A stretch of DNA of 64,000 nt, taken from contig JAIUPT010000030.1 of assembly GCA_022315425.1 (NCBI GenBank), positions 124,001 through 188,000 on the forward strand, in the 5' to 3' direction. Positions within the stretch are counted from its first letter, which is position 1. Each line of letters begins with the position of its first letter. The notes under the pieces are model-generated. The model did no database searches and was not told the DNA's origin. It saw only the letters and a list, made by a program, of their open reading frames with translations. This DNA is from Pseudevernia furfuracea. Lineage: Eukaryota; Ascomycota; Lecanoromycetes; Lecanorales; Parmeliaceae. Positions 24,344 to 35,530 of this stretch are shown in pieces. A program made the translations under genes and the position numbers.

Positions 24344-27121
24344 TTAGCTGGCTATTGGTCTAATCCAGATCCTCTTTGACTCACCGATAACCCATCCGAT
24401 CCCAGACGCAAGCCCCCCGGTCACCATGCTACTAACTATATCCCTTTTCCTCACTCTTCCCGGGCCCCCTACCCCACCGACACTACCTTCATCACTGCTC
24501 CCAGTACTGATACTGCTCAAGGGCCGATCATGCGAACCCTTTGGGGGAGATGACGCCATCTTCTGTGAACCCCGTAAGGGAAAAGCGTTCTTGCTGAGTG
24601 TAGCAGCAGCTCCCCTTGCCATATCAAACAACCCCATAGGCGCCTCTTCAACCAATGCACCCCGGCTTGGATCACGAGCCTTCTGCGCAGTAGGGCTCGC
24701 ATCTGCAGCGAAACCTCCAGGCACCTTACCGTCCCCCTTCTCATCCCACTTCTGCTCGTCTTCTGTCTCCTTCGCAATTTGCGCAGTCACTTGCTGCTCA
24801 CATTTTTGCCATACGGTCAAGACTTCAGACAAAGCTGATGGTGGTGCTAAAAGTAGCGCTCGCGAGAGAAGCTCCATGCGTTGATCAAGGCGTCGTAACG
24901 CGGAGTTGCCCGCATTGCTCGTAGGATAGCGGCCTGTTGCATACGCTGCTCGCCATGATATGTCATCTTGCACAGTCGCAGAGTCTCGCAGCAAGTCCGC
25001 TCCATTCGGTCTGGGCTGGTCAGCTGCCAGACGATTGACGACGTAGGAATATGCTGTATCAAAGTCATCCTCCTCCAGTGCAGCTTCGATGGCCATGCGA
25101 GTGATCCTCCGCCTTGCGACGAGAGCCTGCTGCTGTGGATTTCTCTGGACATCAGAGGCCGCCGATGAGTCCTGCATATTGTCTGTAAGACCTGCCGCCA
25201 CAAGGTTCTGACCAATTTCCAGCAGGTTATCCAGATGCGCATAGCTCCGTGGGTTCTGACTAAGGATTTTGCCTATTAAAGACATTGGATCTTTGTGAGC
25301 TCGTATGTTAACTGGTTGAAACGGAACGCCGTGTTGAAGAGTGAGAAAGTAGAATGACATGTCATGCGTTGCAGAAAGAAGTGCGCTGATTTGTGTGAAT
25401 GGTATCGATGTGGGGAAGTAGTTCCGAAACGTCGAGATCATCTCAGACGCTTTACGAACGCCACCTCTAGTCCTGTTGCCATTACTAGCAGCGTCGTAAG
25501 CAGACAACGCTGCATTCAAGACTGTGCTTTCCACGGTTTCTTTCGACAACGGTAGGCTTGTTTGCTTGCAGTAGGTGTCCTCAGCAAGGCTGTAGCAACC
25601 CCCTTCTAACATCGCCCGCAACAACTCAACCTCCAAGTCAGTCTTCGCGAGTTTACTGAAAACACCACGAGGTTCTTCTAGTCCATGTGCTTGATGCTCC
25701 CAATTTCGCAGCCACAGCATCTGCCTTCGAATGGAGGCCCACAGCTTCTCGTCCATCTTTTCAGCTTTCAAGGTGTACAGAGTCTTCTTTAACTCTGCGA
25801 CCTGGTCTGATTCGGTACCGAAAAGTGCTAGTTCGGCCACACTTCTAGTTGTTTTGATATTCCCTAGGTTCAGAAGCTTGTAGCCCGATGCAAGTACAAT
25901 ATTGAACAAAGATACAGCGGAAATTGTTGGAGAGGTTAAAGGGTTCTGGGATCGCAGAAGCGCATTGTGAAGGAAGTGCGCTGGTGAGAGACTGTCCAAA
26001 TATTCGCGGGATATCCCACTGGCAATGGGCGCATCGGACCTTTTGAGATCTGGTGGCTCATCCAACTCCACTAATCTTGCTATCTGCTGTAGTACTCGAT
26101 GGGAACCAATGATAGTCTCAAGGGAGCTGTCATTCGTAGCGTAAAGAGCAGCCATACCCGCTTGTGAATATCTCTGAGTCTGGGCTCGTAGCTCTTCCTT
26201 GTCGGCTGGCTGAATTCCTGCACCCCAGTCTCCGTAGTCAACATCACAAGGTCCATCCCACTGTGTCATAGCGTCCACGGCTCGTGGAAAGTCCCGAAGT
26301 CCCAGATCCAAAAGCCATTCGTTGACATGAGACCAATCACTGCTCGGCTCCTCTTCTTCGGTAGGAAGCTCGTCTCCTGTAGCACGAATTGCAGTGATCA
26401 AGCTTTTTCTTCTTCTGTTATGGCTGAGCTTCCGACGCTTCCTTGTAGTCTCCCCATATATCCAGGGACCCACCAGCCCTCTTAGGTCTCTGCCAACATC
26501 TCTTATGTCTTTCTGATCATTCCGCTGGGCGGCTTTTGAAAGTAGTGACTTGATGGCAATGCTACCATCGAGTCTGTCGAAATCATCCAGAGAATGAGGA
26601 GTTCCTGACTGGGGATAGTATTCGTACTCTAGACGTAGCAGTGGTAGGAGATTCGAAACCATCCACGCGCGTAGGACCTTTGAGTGATTGAAAAACGGCT
26701 CCAAAAGCTGACAAACAAGATCCAAAGAGCCAGTCTCTGCGTCTATCTTATGGGCTTGGTGTAAAAGGAAGAGTGAGAGAGAGTCTGTCTCTTGATCATA
26801 CTGGGCTTTGGGATTCAGCAATGGAGTCAGGCGTAATCTTCGCACCCGGATGCGAGCTTCATCTTCTGACATGTTCTGTTCGAGATGCTCAGGGAAGCTT
26901 GGAGTAACATGGCCTTCGGAATTTGTCTGGGCAACGGAAAGCTCGTAGAGAAAGTCGACATATAGCCCCGGCTCTGTGCCTTCGGGTAGAAATGTAAGGA
27001 GGATTCGTAGTGTGAGCTCAAGCTTCAGGGCATCTGGCCATCTTAACAGTTGGCGTAAAGCTGGTATGTCTGCGTTGGATGCATGGCGGACTGCTGCCAG
27101 GATTACCTGTGGACTTGCCAT
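24344..27121 (-). CDS. SEC39: Sec39-domain secretory pathway protein
   Basis: Intact frame of 925 residues starting MASPQVILAAVRHASNADIP. The N-terminal region (ALKLELTLRILLTFLPEGTEP) and the C-terminal block (VRKRDIVSSMVTGGLASGIGWV) match what I know of fungal Sec39. Sec39 is an alpha-helical subunit of the ER Dsl1 tethering complex, needed for Golgi-to-ER vesicle capture. The middle is helical throughout, with no membrane segment. Residues about 800-880 form a Lys/Ser/Pro-rich linker. At the very 3' end a GTGAGT after the codons for GWVIG could be a donor, which would replace the last 11 residues (ESKRIWIRPIAS region). I cannot decide this from sequence alone. It is divergent from the gene at 27486. 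Confidence 0.85.
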   Translation of the reverse strand: MASPQVILAAVRHASNADIPALRQLLRWPDALKLELTLRILLTFLPEGTEPGLYVDFLYELSVAQTNSEGHVTPSFPEHLEQNMSEDEARIRVRRLRLTPLLNPKAQYDQETDSLSLFLLHQAHKIDAETGSLDLVCQLLEPFFNHSKVLRAWMVSNLLPLLRLEYEYYPQSGTPHSLDDFDRLDGSIAIKSLLSKAAQRNDQKDIRDVGRDLRGLVGPWIYGETTRKRRKLSHNRRRKSLITAIRATGDELPTEEEEPSSDWSHVNEWLLDLGLRDFPRAVDAMTQWDGPCDVDYGDWGAGIQPADKEELRAQTQRYSQAGMAALYATNDSSLETIIGSHRVLQQIARLVELDEPPDLKRSDAPIASGISREYLDSLSPAHFLHNALLRSQNPLTSPTISAVSLFNIVLASGYKLLNLGNIKTTRSVAELALFGTESDQVAELKKTLYTLKAEKMDEKLWASIRRQMLWLRNWEHQAHGLEEPRGVFSKLAKTDLEVELLRAMLEGGCYSLAEDTYCKQTSLPLSKETVESTVLNAALSAYDAASNGNRTRGGVRKASEMISTFRNYFPTSIPFTQISALLSATHDMSFYFLTLQHGVPFQPVNIRAHKDPMSLIGKILSQNPRSYAHLDNLLEIGQNLVAAGLTDNMQDSSAASDVQRNPQQQALVARRRITRMAIEAALEEDDFDTAYSYVVNRLAADQPRPNGADLLRDSATVQDDISWRAAYATGRYPTSNAGNSALRRLDQRMELLSRALLLAPPSALSEVLTVWQKCEQQVTAQIAKETEDEQKWDEKGDGKVPGGFAADASPTAQKARDPSRGALVEEAPMGLFDMARGAAATLSKNAFPLRGSQKMASSPPKGSHDRPLSSISTGSSDEGSVGGVGGPGRVRKRDIVSSMVTGGLASGIGWVIGESKRIWIRPIAS

Positions 27122-27485
27122 GATCAGTCCTTTGATTAGCGTAATTCGTCAGGTTTTCGTCCCTATTCCCAATGCTATTTCAGCAGACTTCGGCCTTGTT
27201 GCAAAAGCAGAAACATGGCCCCCTCGGCCAAGTCACAATCGAAGCTCGGGGCGGCTCCATTCCGCGATTAGTCAGCTACTCGTATTTGGCATCCCATCGC
27301 GCCCCGCGTGTCACCTCGAACAGCAGGACAGTGCTCTGAAAAAAAAGGACTCGCTGGAAATGAAAAGTACTCACGACAGATAGATTCAATTCTTACCATA
27401 TCAAGCGAACTCAATCCGCCAAAAAACCTCTCGAGAATTTCGCATCAGAAGTCCAAAGCATCACTTGAGAACCGTGCCCTCCGAT
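27122..27485. promoter_or_regulatory. Divergent intergenic promoter region
   Basis: 364 bp between the start codons of SEC39 (minus) and the F-box-like gene (plus), so it must carry both promoters. No specific motif is claimed. Confidence 0.5.
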
Positions 27486-28731
27486 ATGGCCCGCCCAAAC
27501 TGTAAACCTTCTTCCTCCTCTCATGAAAGACTCCGACTACTCCTTATACATCAACTACATCAACTCAACCCCGGCGAATTCAATATCTACCGACTCATGG
27601 CCGAGAAAGCTATGCATGATCGGGACTACAGAGCGCAGTTGGAACGGTCAGCTTATGGTCACGACAAGCCTAAAGAGCTCTCTGAGCTAAACGCGGGGAT
27701 CGAGAAAGGCATGGCAGTACTCCGGCAAAAGCACATGAATGATGAGGAAGAATATCGCCGCGAGGTATGCAAAGTTAATGGAGTCCGCGATATGGTAACG
27801 TGGTGCCGGATGGACGAAAAAGGCAAGATGGCAGGTTTCCGCGAAACGAATGCAAACCACACCGATGAATTGAAGGGCCAGTGTATATTTTCGGTAAGTC
27901 AACAAGCATGCTGGGGAGCCATCTCCTGAGAGAAGCTCACGTTTCGACAACTAGGGCCTCGCTTCATCCAACGCACGCCGGGCTCTGACAATCTTGGCTG
28001 CAAATCGACGTGTTCAGGAAGATTCACACCCATTCGAACTCATGAAGTTACCCGCTGAGCTTCGTGAACAAGTCTACCGAGAGTCTCTCACTGGCGGCAC
28101 TGGCGGAGGGCGGACAATTGTGGTATCTGCTGCAGACCCCATGTTATCGATGTGGTCGCAGTCGTCTAAAATCGAGGGGCCAAGTGTCTATGGGAAAGAT
28201 ATCACAACCGCTCTGCTACGTACGAATCGATGTATCTACGACGAAGCTCTTCCGGTACTCTATCAATCACACACCTTCGATTTTGGCATCGACGTGCATA
28301 ACATTGCACCGTTCTTCGATCGAACTTCCTCCGCAGCTCGTGAAAATGTTCATTGTATACACATGGAGCTCCTTCGCTATGGGATAGATCGCCCACTGCG
28401 CTCCGTTCCGGGGCGAGATATTAATGACAATTGCGTGAAATGGAGTTATGCCTGCGCGTACATTGCTGGCCATCTACGGGTCAAAGAAATGAGCCTCAAT
28501 ATCAATTTCGCGATCCATCAGGACTTTCAGCGCTTCCGCTGGGTCAGAGATCTGGCTCAGATGCGCGGTCTAAGAGCGGTTTTCCACCACAAAAGCCCGA
28601 ACAAGCATGGTTTGAGGTCGACCGAAGCTTCGGTCGCCCCGGCAAAACAGATGTCTCGACACGACTGGGGAACAGATGAGTATCGTTGGGAGGCTTTGCT
28701 TGAGTATTTAAGATCAATGATGCTGCAGTAG
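27486..28731 (+). CDS. F-box-like/2EXR-type protein with unknown N-terminal region
   Basis: Exons 27486..27893 and 27955..28731, with a 61-bp intron (donor GTAAGT, acceptor CTAG, phase 0), giving 394 residues. The in-frame ATG at 27465 would add seven residues. The C-terminal half has FELMKLPAELREQVYRESL, the degenerate F-box-like opening common in large fungal families, followed by RTNRCIYDEALPVLYQSHTF, which is the usual continuation. The N-terminal 135 residues are charged and helical (EKAMHDRDYRAQLERSAYG, MNDEEEYRREVCKVNG) and I do not recognise them. A role in substrate recruitment to an SCF-type ligase is the usual guess for such proteins but is not shown. Confidence 0.8.
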
Positions 28732-28977
28732 TTCGCTGGAGCCTGGATGCGGGCCAGAGGCGGAAATCTACAGCAGACAATGAGACGATCACTGTCGGTT
28801 GAGCCTCAATGGCGGGGTTCCGGTCTTCGGGTCTTTGCATTAGCAATCAATCACACCATTGTTCAATTACTTCAACATTTCTATATATTTTTGCTTCACT
28901 TTTTCTCCTTTTCACTCCGAGTATTCTCTCGTATGTTATCTCGTGTCTCCCAGTTGACCAAACAATTTACCACCACT

Positions 28978-30012
28978 ATGTCTTCAACCGACAAAACCCC
29001 CAATATCAATCTCTACACAACCCAAACTCCCAATGGCATCAAGATTTCCATCACCCTCGAAGAACTCGGGTTCGTCCCTCCTGTCTCCTCGGACCCTATG
29101 CCCTTTGCCCCTTGTCACATACCGTCTGCATCCTAACCCCCACTGACACCCCTTCCCCCTCACTAGCATCACTTACAAAACCCACAAAATCGACATAGCC
29201 CAAAACACCCAAAAAGAGCCCTTCTTCCTCGCCATCAACCCCAACGGCCGCATTCCCGCCCTCACCGACACCTTCTCGGACGGCCAAACGATCCGCCTCT
29301 TCGAATCCGGCTCCATCATGCAATACCTCGTCGAGCAATACGACAGCGTCGACCACAAAATCAGCTACCCAGCCGGCTCGCGCGAGACCTACGAAGTCAA
29401 CAACTGGCTCTTCTTCCTGAACGCGGGCGTCGGACCCATGCAAGGCCAAGCGAACCATTTCTTCCGCTACGCACCCGAGCGAATCGACTACGGCATCTCT
29501 CGCTACCAAAACGAAACCCGGCGCCTGTACGGCGTGCTGGACAAACACCTCTCGACCTCGTCGTCCGGCTACCTGGTCGGCGACAGATGCACGATAGCCG
29601 ACATCGCGCACTGGGGCTGGGTCGCGGCCGCCGGATGGGCGGGCGTCGATATCGATGAGTTCCCGCATTTGAAGGCGTGGGAGGGGAGGATGTTGGCGAG
29701 GCCGGGGGTGGAGAGGGGAAGGCATGTGCCGAGTCCGCATCGCATGAAGGAGATGAGTAAGGAGGAGATGGAGAAGCATGCGCACGAGAGTGCGAAATGT
29801 GCGTACGATTTGCAAACCCCCCCCTCTCCCCCCCCAACTCAGGGTCAAAGCGTTGGGCGCAAGGCATATTTCGGGGGCTTGATGCTCTTGTTGCCCCTGA
29901 AGCTTGTCCTGTGATCTAGGTTTCTTACTTGCTTTGAAGGAGCCATGCTGACTCGGAAATCTGTGTAGGGATTCAAAGGGAGCAAGCGAAGGATGCGGAG
30001 AAGAAAGAGTGA
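28978..30012 (+). CDS. Glutathione S-transferase, Ure2/GstB-like
   Basis: Exons 28978..29069, 29167..29798 and 29969..30012, introns of 97 and 170 bp, phases consistent, 255 residues. The N-terminal thioredoxin fold includes LEELGITYKTHKIDI, built across intron 1, then NPNGRIPALTD with the cis-proline and ESGSIMQYLVEQYD, the glutathione gamma-glutamyl contact. The C-terminal helical domain has GVGPMQGQANHF and YLVGDRCTIADIAHWGW. The last exon supplies WIQREQAKDAEKKE, the normal Ure2-like end. Reading through intron 2 instead gives a hydrophobic tail and a stop at 29911. An in-frame ATG at 28933 would add MLSRVSQLTKQFTTT, which is basic and mitochondrial-presequence-like. Expected role: conjugation or reduction of electrophiles with glutathione. 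Confidence 0.9.
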
Positions 30013-31606
30013 GGATGGTTAGGACCGTATTATTAACAGGCAAGTTATCCGGAAAAGAAACGTAACAGTGTGCGTCGTTGAAGCCTCTTTTCCTCACATC
30101 GATTCTGGCACCATTCGGAAAGTGTGTATCGTTCATGACCTAGATTACTCCAGAAAGCGCTTTCAACAGTTTCAGGAACTTGCTCGTTGATACTTCTGTG
30201 ATCGAATCATTGAGGATGTCTATCGTTTCAGCTATTCCTTTTCCCAACACCCTGCCTGTGTTTGTCTATCACATCACGCTTCCCAATGCGTCAATACCAC
30301 AATCATCAGCCTCCACAGATCCCACCAAAAGAATACCAATCTTCAATCACCTCCCAATTCCAAGCGGCTCAAAAGCAACACACCGACCCATCCATTGCCA
30401 CATCAGATACCTCTGACTCATTAAACCCCTCTTCTACAGCTCCTTTCACTCCCCATCCTTCACGACCTTCCCTCCTATATATTTCCCAATCTTGCCTCTC
30501 CCGGCACGCCACCTTGTCGAACCACGCTCGAGCGCAAAGCTGCCCTCAACTACATCAGCGACAAGCAGCCTAGGTAAACTCGTGCGCCACCGAGCATTTG
30601 GTGTGTTTTTAACGAGATACCCTAAGCGCTCGCGCAGGTCCTCTCTGGCCTTGCCTGTTAGTCTCTAATTCCAACACTGACGTATCGGCTAATTCATTTC
30701 ACAAGACTGTCTAAACCCGCCGTTCACATAAGCTACAACATACCCTGGCGAATAAATGTGAGGGCTTCGTCAGAATGCCATGTATATTTGCGTCTCCTTG
30801 GCTGGTGAAGCAACAGTGCACTTGAATATACTCAAAAAAAAAAAGATTGACTAGGTGAGAGATGAGATGTAGCAGTGAACACTTCCATTGATGAATGAAG
30901 TGTACCTGTGAACGAGTCAGGGAGTATGAGGTAGGGACTGAAAGTTCGAAAAAAAATAGTTCATCGCTGTGAACACGGGGGTGGGAGAGAAATGGAAGGT
31001 TGATCCTCTGGATTATGGTACTGGTGGCGACGTGATGACCGCGTTGATGCGAGCACAAAACACAGGACCTCCTACATCTTACCAATTTCGATTTTTTCTT
31101 TCCAGTGGCTTTGTAGATGATTCAGAGTAGCAGCGAAGAGTGAGATGATTATGGGAGTGTTCCTGGATTTGATGCATATATTCACAACCTCGGGCCAGGC
31201 CAGTTCACGGGTATTGGGGTGGAGGCACTGCAGCGCAATATCAGACATTGAAGCAATGTGAACCATGAAGTATGCGCAGGTATCTGTATTACCTTATTGC
31301 ATATCCTGCAGATAACCATTGGGGATGTGAAATTGGTAGAACGCATCTTTGCTCCACGGTCATGACAAAGGACACATAATCGTATAGCAGGGCTCAAATA
31401 TGGACATGCTCATCTAGATTCTGGAACATCCTGCAAGCAGCTTTCGCAATTTCTAGACCATTCTCCTCCACCTCTATTACCTATCTATCACTATGTCGTA
31501 TGGCAAATCGTAAGTTAAATGCAAAATATCCGGCTCAAGATATCGCTCCAGGCTGCCAACAGCCCCTGCGACCAGGCTCTGATGGCATGCCAATTTCTCT
31601 TCGTCA
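30013..31606. other. Intergenic, no gene seen
   Basis: About 1.6 kb. Includes a CT/CA-rich stretch at 30390-30560 that looks promoter-like but leads to no gene I can define, and scattered short frames on the minus strand. Confidence 0.45.
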
Positions 31607-33305
31607 TCACCTCAAGAGCTGTTCAGGTGGAAGCCCAGCTCGATGGGGATGAGAATTAGCCACCTGCTCAGATTGGCCTACCCTATTCTTAGAAAGTAGC
31701 TCTAAGACAGTCGCACCTCGCGTCCGGATGATCGACGCGAGAAAGCTTCCAAAGTCCTCAAGTAGCCGGTTTATGAAATCTGCCGAGACGAGTTCCTGGT
31801 CCCAGCTTGCATGGATTGTGATGTGTTCGCCATGATCGTACACTTCGAACATCAGACCATAGTCATGAGCGAAAGGAACCGACAGATCCTCTCTGTAATC
31901 CAGGACTGCTGGAGCTGCCTCCTTATCATAGCAGACGATCCTCTTGGAGAAAATATCGCTATCACGTGGGTTCCAACTGAAGACGGCTTGCTTTGGCATA
32001 TTCTGAAAACAGCTCATGGCGCAATGTTCGAAGCCTACCATTGATATAAGCTGTGTCTCGATATCACGCATGAGGTTCTCGATTGATAGATTCGGAAAGA
32101 AGTGAATGCGTAATGGTACTCGAGCACTGATAGGACCCATCATATGCCTAATTCCTGAGACTTTGCTATTGCGGGCAGAGATCATTGAGATGAACGAAAT
32201 ATCCTCGCTTATAAGCGGAGGGTATTCCTGTGTAAGGAATTTTGCTATGGTGAGAGCCCAGGCGGCGTCTGTGCACATTTCGAAGTCAGCATTCTTTGTT
32301 GAAAGCAATAGGTCGAGCTACAAAAATAGTCGATGTCAACGAAGCCTTTGCTACCCGTTATACGTTCAGACTCCGATTTGGGACAAAACCGCAAGTAACC
32401 ACAGGGAAAAGTACGTACGTCCCATGATAGGCAGGCTTAACTCTGTGTCTTCCACCTTTGGCAGATGTAGCAGCTTCTTGGTCTTCATTGTAGATGCCGT
32501 GGGAGTGCCTCCCGGCCCAAGCACTGGAAACTTGTGCCTGAGGTTGTCAAATGTCATATGGCGAGCGAGCCAGAACGTACGTCCGGCTTCATACTCGTAC
32601 GATTCAAGCCATTTGGCGTACTTTCCATAAGGCGGACGTGGAGGGAGTTTGAAGTAGGCTCCTAGATCTGAACATGCGACTTGTAAGTCGTGAAACATCA
32701 AGCGTAGCGTCCTATTTGAATTCAGCTACAAATCACTGATAGAAGCAAGTTGGACCCACCATGCATCGACAGCACTGCAATGGACTGATTGAAGCAATCA
32801 AATGTTAGGATGTGAATCCCAATTTAGGAATGAACTTTGTCTGGAGTGGCTTACCCGTCCAAACAAAGAAGGCCTCACCATGAGGCTCCCGGATGAAGGC
32901 ATATCGAAAAAGTGGAGTGCCGTAGTTCATGCGCCTCTGAGAGTTCTGTGCTAGAAAGCCGTGAAGATCGACCCCTGCTTGTTGGAATGCGATAGAATCC
33001 TTCAGAACAACCTGGTAGACTTGGCCTTCATGTTTAATCAGTCTTGAACGCAAAATATGATTTTTGAAACACATTGCGCTCAGGACTCGAAGCAGGAAAG
33101 TCTGATTTAGTTCGCCTTCGTAATGCAAGACCATCTGCATCATATATGATCCCACGTTTACGTGATGGTCCATACGGTGTTCCTGTTCCTCAGAAGCTGG
33201 ACAGATTTTCTCGACAAGCTCAATACCGACCCCGCAAGCTTCAGCACAAGCATGAATAAGCTTGATGGTGTCCTCAGTACTGACGGCGGGAGACTTGGCG
33301 TCCAT
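31607..33305 (-). CDS. Stand-alone NRPS-type condensation domain protein, possibly non-functional
   Basis: A single condensation (C) domain can be followed across exons 32855..33305, 32760..32784, 32711 down to about 32420, and about 32317 down to 31607. The start MDAKSPAVSTEDT leads into VEKICPASEEQEHRM, the usual C-domain opening. It continues with HILRSRL, then PPYGKYAKWLESYEYEAGRTFW, and in the last exon MGPISARVPLRI and the closing DFINRLLEDFG. No adenylation or carrier domain follows; the protein ends about 25 residues later. The catalytic HHxxxDG reads HCSAVDA, encoded mainly by a 25-nt exon, so the catalytic second His is Cys and the Gly is Ala. The last junction does not splice in frame with any GT donor I can find, so the gene may be broken. 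It would have been part of secondary metabolism. Confidence 0.6.
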
Positions 33306-34725
33306 ACTTGAAGTTGCGGCCTTTGCTGAGCGTAGACAGAGGGGACTTTGATTGGTGACGAAGAATTTCGATGAGTTGATGGAGACGAGAACGCCAAGAG
33401 CAGTGCATCTTACTATGATCAAGCCTAAGACTTGGTGAATGCCAGGGTTGCGCAAGTGAAGGCTGCGTCGCGAGATGAAGGATTAACCGAGCTATTGCCA
33501 AATTTTCTCGACGCGATATCTTCAACTGAATTTGTGATGATTCCGGAAAATCACGCTTTTGGCTCTTTCGAGGATCAGTTAGGGCCATAGTCACTATCAA
33601 GCGATTCGCTGCTCGGGGACCTCACGGCCGTACAAATCCTTCACGGCTACGGAGATAATGGAAGCGCATCGGTCTCCATGCGGGTACCCGCCTGGAGTCC
33701 AATCATATACTCAAAAAGCTGCAGAAGACTTAAACGAGAAGGCTGATCACGGAGAATAAAAGGGCTCTCCAACATTGTCCATGCAATCAATTCTTCAGGC
33801 ATCAAAGAGAAGGATACTCGAAACAGAGAAAGATGAAGGTAGAAAGCAGTGCTAACTTGGCCAGCTGACGAAACTAAAAGTAAGTACTCTCGGCATATCC
33901 TCCCTCTAATCAAAACAGACACCAGGAAGCGGACAAGATCTGGTCCCTTGACATCACGTAGCCATCAAGTCCGTAACAGCACTTTGAGCCTTGCTGTCAT
34001 CATCGTTGGTATTTCCAACTTTTGATTTCGACCCTGCCATGGTCCGGAGGCGGATCATACTTGTCGACGAAACGAAGTGAGCCTGACCTGAGAGACCGAT
34101 CCTCTTTCCACTTTCTGACGCGCAGTTAACCACACCTAGTGCATCAGCCAGCCACGATGTTGTATTGACTGATCAGCTCTAATCACACACCAAACTGGAC
34201 AAGGGCCTAGAGTAGTCAGTAAAGCCTTTGGAGGCGATGTCAGGCAAATATAGTTCTAGAATCGTTCACAAAAAAGCAGTCACCGCAACATCGCTGCAGT
34301 CCCACTGAAACGATAACTAAAGCAACGCCTCTGGTCCGATGGAAGTAATTTTCGATTGATGGTGACAGCTAGTGGTCCGTTCCGTTCGATGAAACCCCTG
34401 AGGGTATGCGGCGACCATACGTTACGAATTAAGAAACGCAAATGGAGAAAAATTGGTGGAGGCACGAAAGTGTAGAGATAGCGTAGTAGAGCAGAATCTA
34501 GGGCATTGAAATCGCAGTCATTGTCAAGATTGGAGACCAATAAATGAAGTCATAATAATGACGGAGAAAAGGGAAAGAAAACTCAGGCACGACTCCAGTC
34601 TTCAGCAGCTGAGCAAAGGCGGAGATGCAAGGAAAGTTACCCGATGGCTTGGCGCCTTGGCACTAACCCTCGTAAGGTAAGCTCGGTAAGGTAGGTATTC
34701 GCGTCGGTGGACACCATTCACCATC
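33306..34725. other. Intergenic, only weak frames
   Basis: Minus-strand frames at 33647..33922 (containing ELIAWTMLESPFILRDQPS) and 34280..34540 have a protein-like texture, but I recognise no family and no joinable gene. They may be debris of another decayed accessory gene. Confidence 0.35.
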
Positions 34726-35530
34726 GTGATCCAATGCTGCAAACACCTGCTAACCTGTACCGGAACACTCATAGCTATGGGGGTTACGGCTGTGGATCAC
34801 GGCGCAGCGAGCGAAGAGACCTTGATCGAACTCTGCCACAACGCTTCCTCTCCAGTACTGAACAATCCTGACTTTGGGCGGAAGGTAGTCAAAATATCAA
34901 ACCATACTTTCATAAGATACGGCCCTGGATTCACCCACCGGGAAGCTGCCACACAATAATAAGTCTACCGCCAAGCAAATGGCAGTGATATACTCAGAGT
35001 CTCCGAAGTCTATCGCTTTCTTGAAGCCTTTACGGCGACTCTTGCGAATGCGGTGATCTTGTCATGGATTTCGTTCCAGGTCTTTGCTTGGACGCGGTTG
35101 ATTTGGACCAACATCCACACCCTATGGAATAAATCGCTGCCTCTCCAAAATACCTCTGGCGGATTCCCATCCACAGGATCAACAAGCTCCAGGTCCTCTG
35201 GGTGGTGGACGACCACAGGGCTACATCTTCGGCGATGATGGGTGTGATATCGTCTTTAATACTATATCTGAGATGAGTGATTGGATGGACGACAGGCTTG
35301 CTTTCCAGAAGCTGAGGCTCGAAAGCACACCAAAGGCACGCATTGATGGACGGGCGATGCTGCAAGACTACAAAAGAGGCTCTGGATTCCATTGGTCGAA
35401 ATTGGTCATGTGCCACCTAGAAGTTGCTCCTCGTAACCTCATATTACTGCGCGATGCGTCTCTATGCTTCCTTGATTAGGCCTTTGCGGGATTTTACCCT
35501 TTCATTTTTGAGGTTTGCATCAAGAGCCTA
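34726..35530 (+). pseudogene. Decayed aminoglycoside phosphotransferase (APH)-family kinase gene
   Basis: Pieces of a fungal APH-like small-molecule kinase occur in order but in several frames. VVKISNHTFIRYGPGFTHRE (ATP-lobe beta strand) is followed by two tandem stops at 34957-34962, then VYRQANG and LRVSEVYRFLEAF. A frame change leads to GDLVMDFVPG (hinge) and a TAA at 35130. Another frame change leads to GYIFGDDG, SEMSDWMDDRL and the catalytic-loop block CHLEVAPRNLILLRD. A TAG stands at 35477 exactly where LDW is expected before AFAGFYP. The catalytic loop has Glu in place of the usual Asp (HLE for HxD). With at least three stops and two frame changes, this is a pseudogene. The substrate of the ancestor is unknown. 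Confidence 0.75.

Noticed and set aside
31182..31397. Minus frame with CVLCHDRG and VICRICNKV pairs, suggesting a zinc ribbon
   Set aside because: Single short frame without splice partners or flanking domain; the Cys pairs may be chance.
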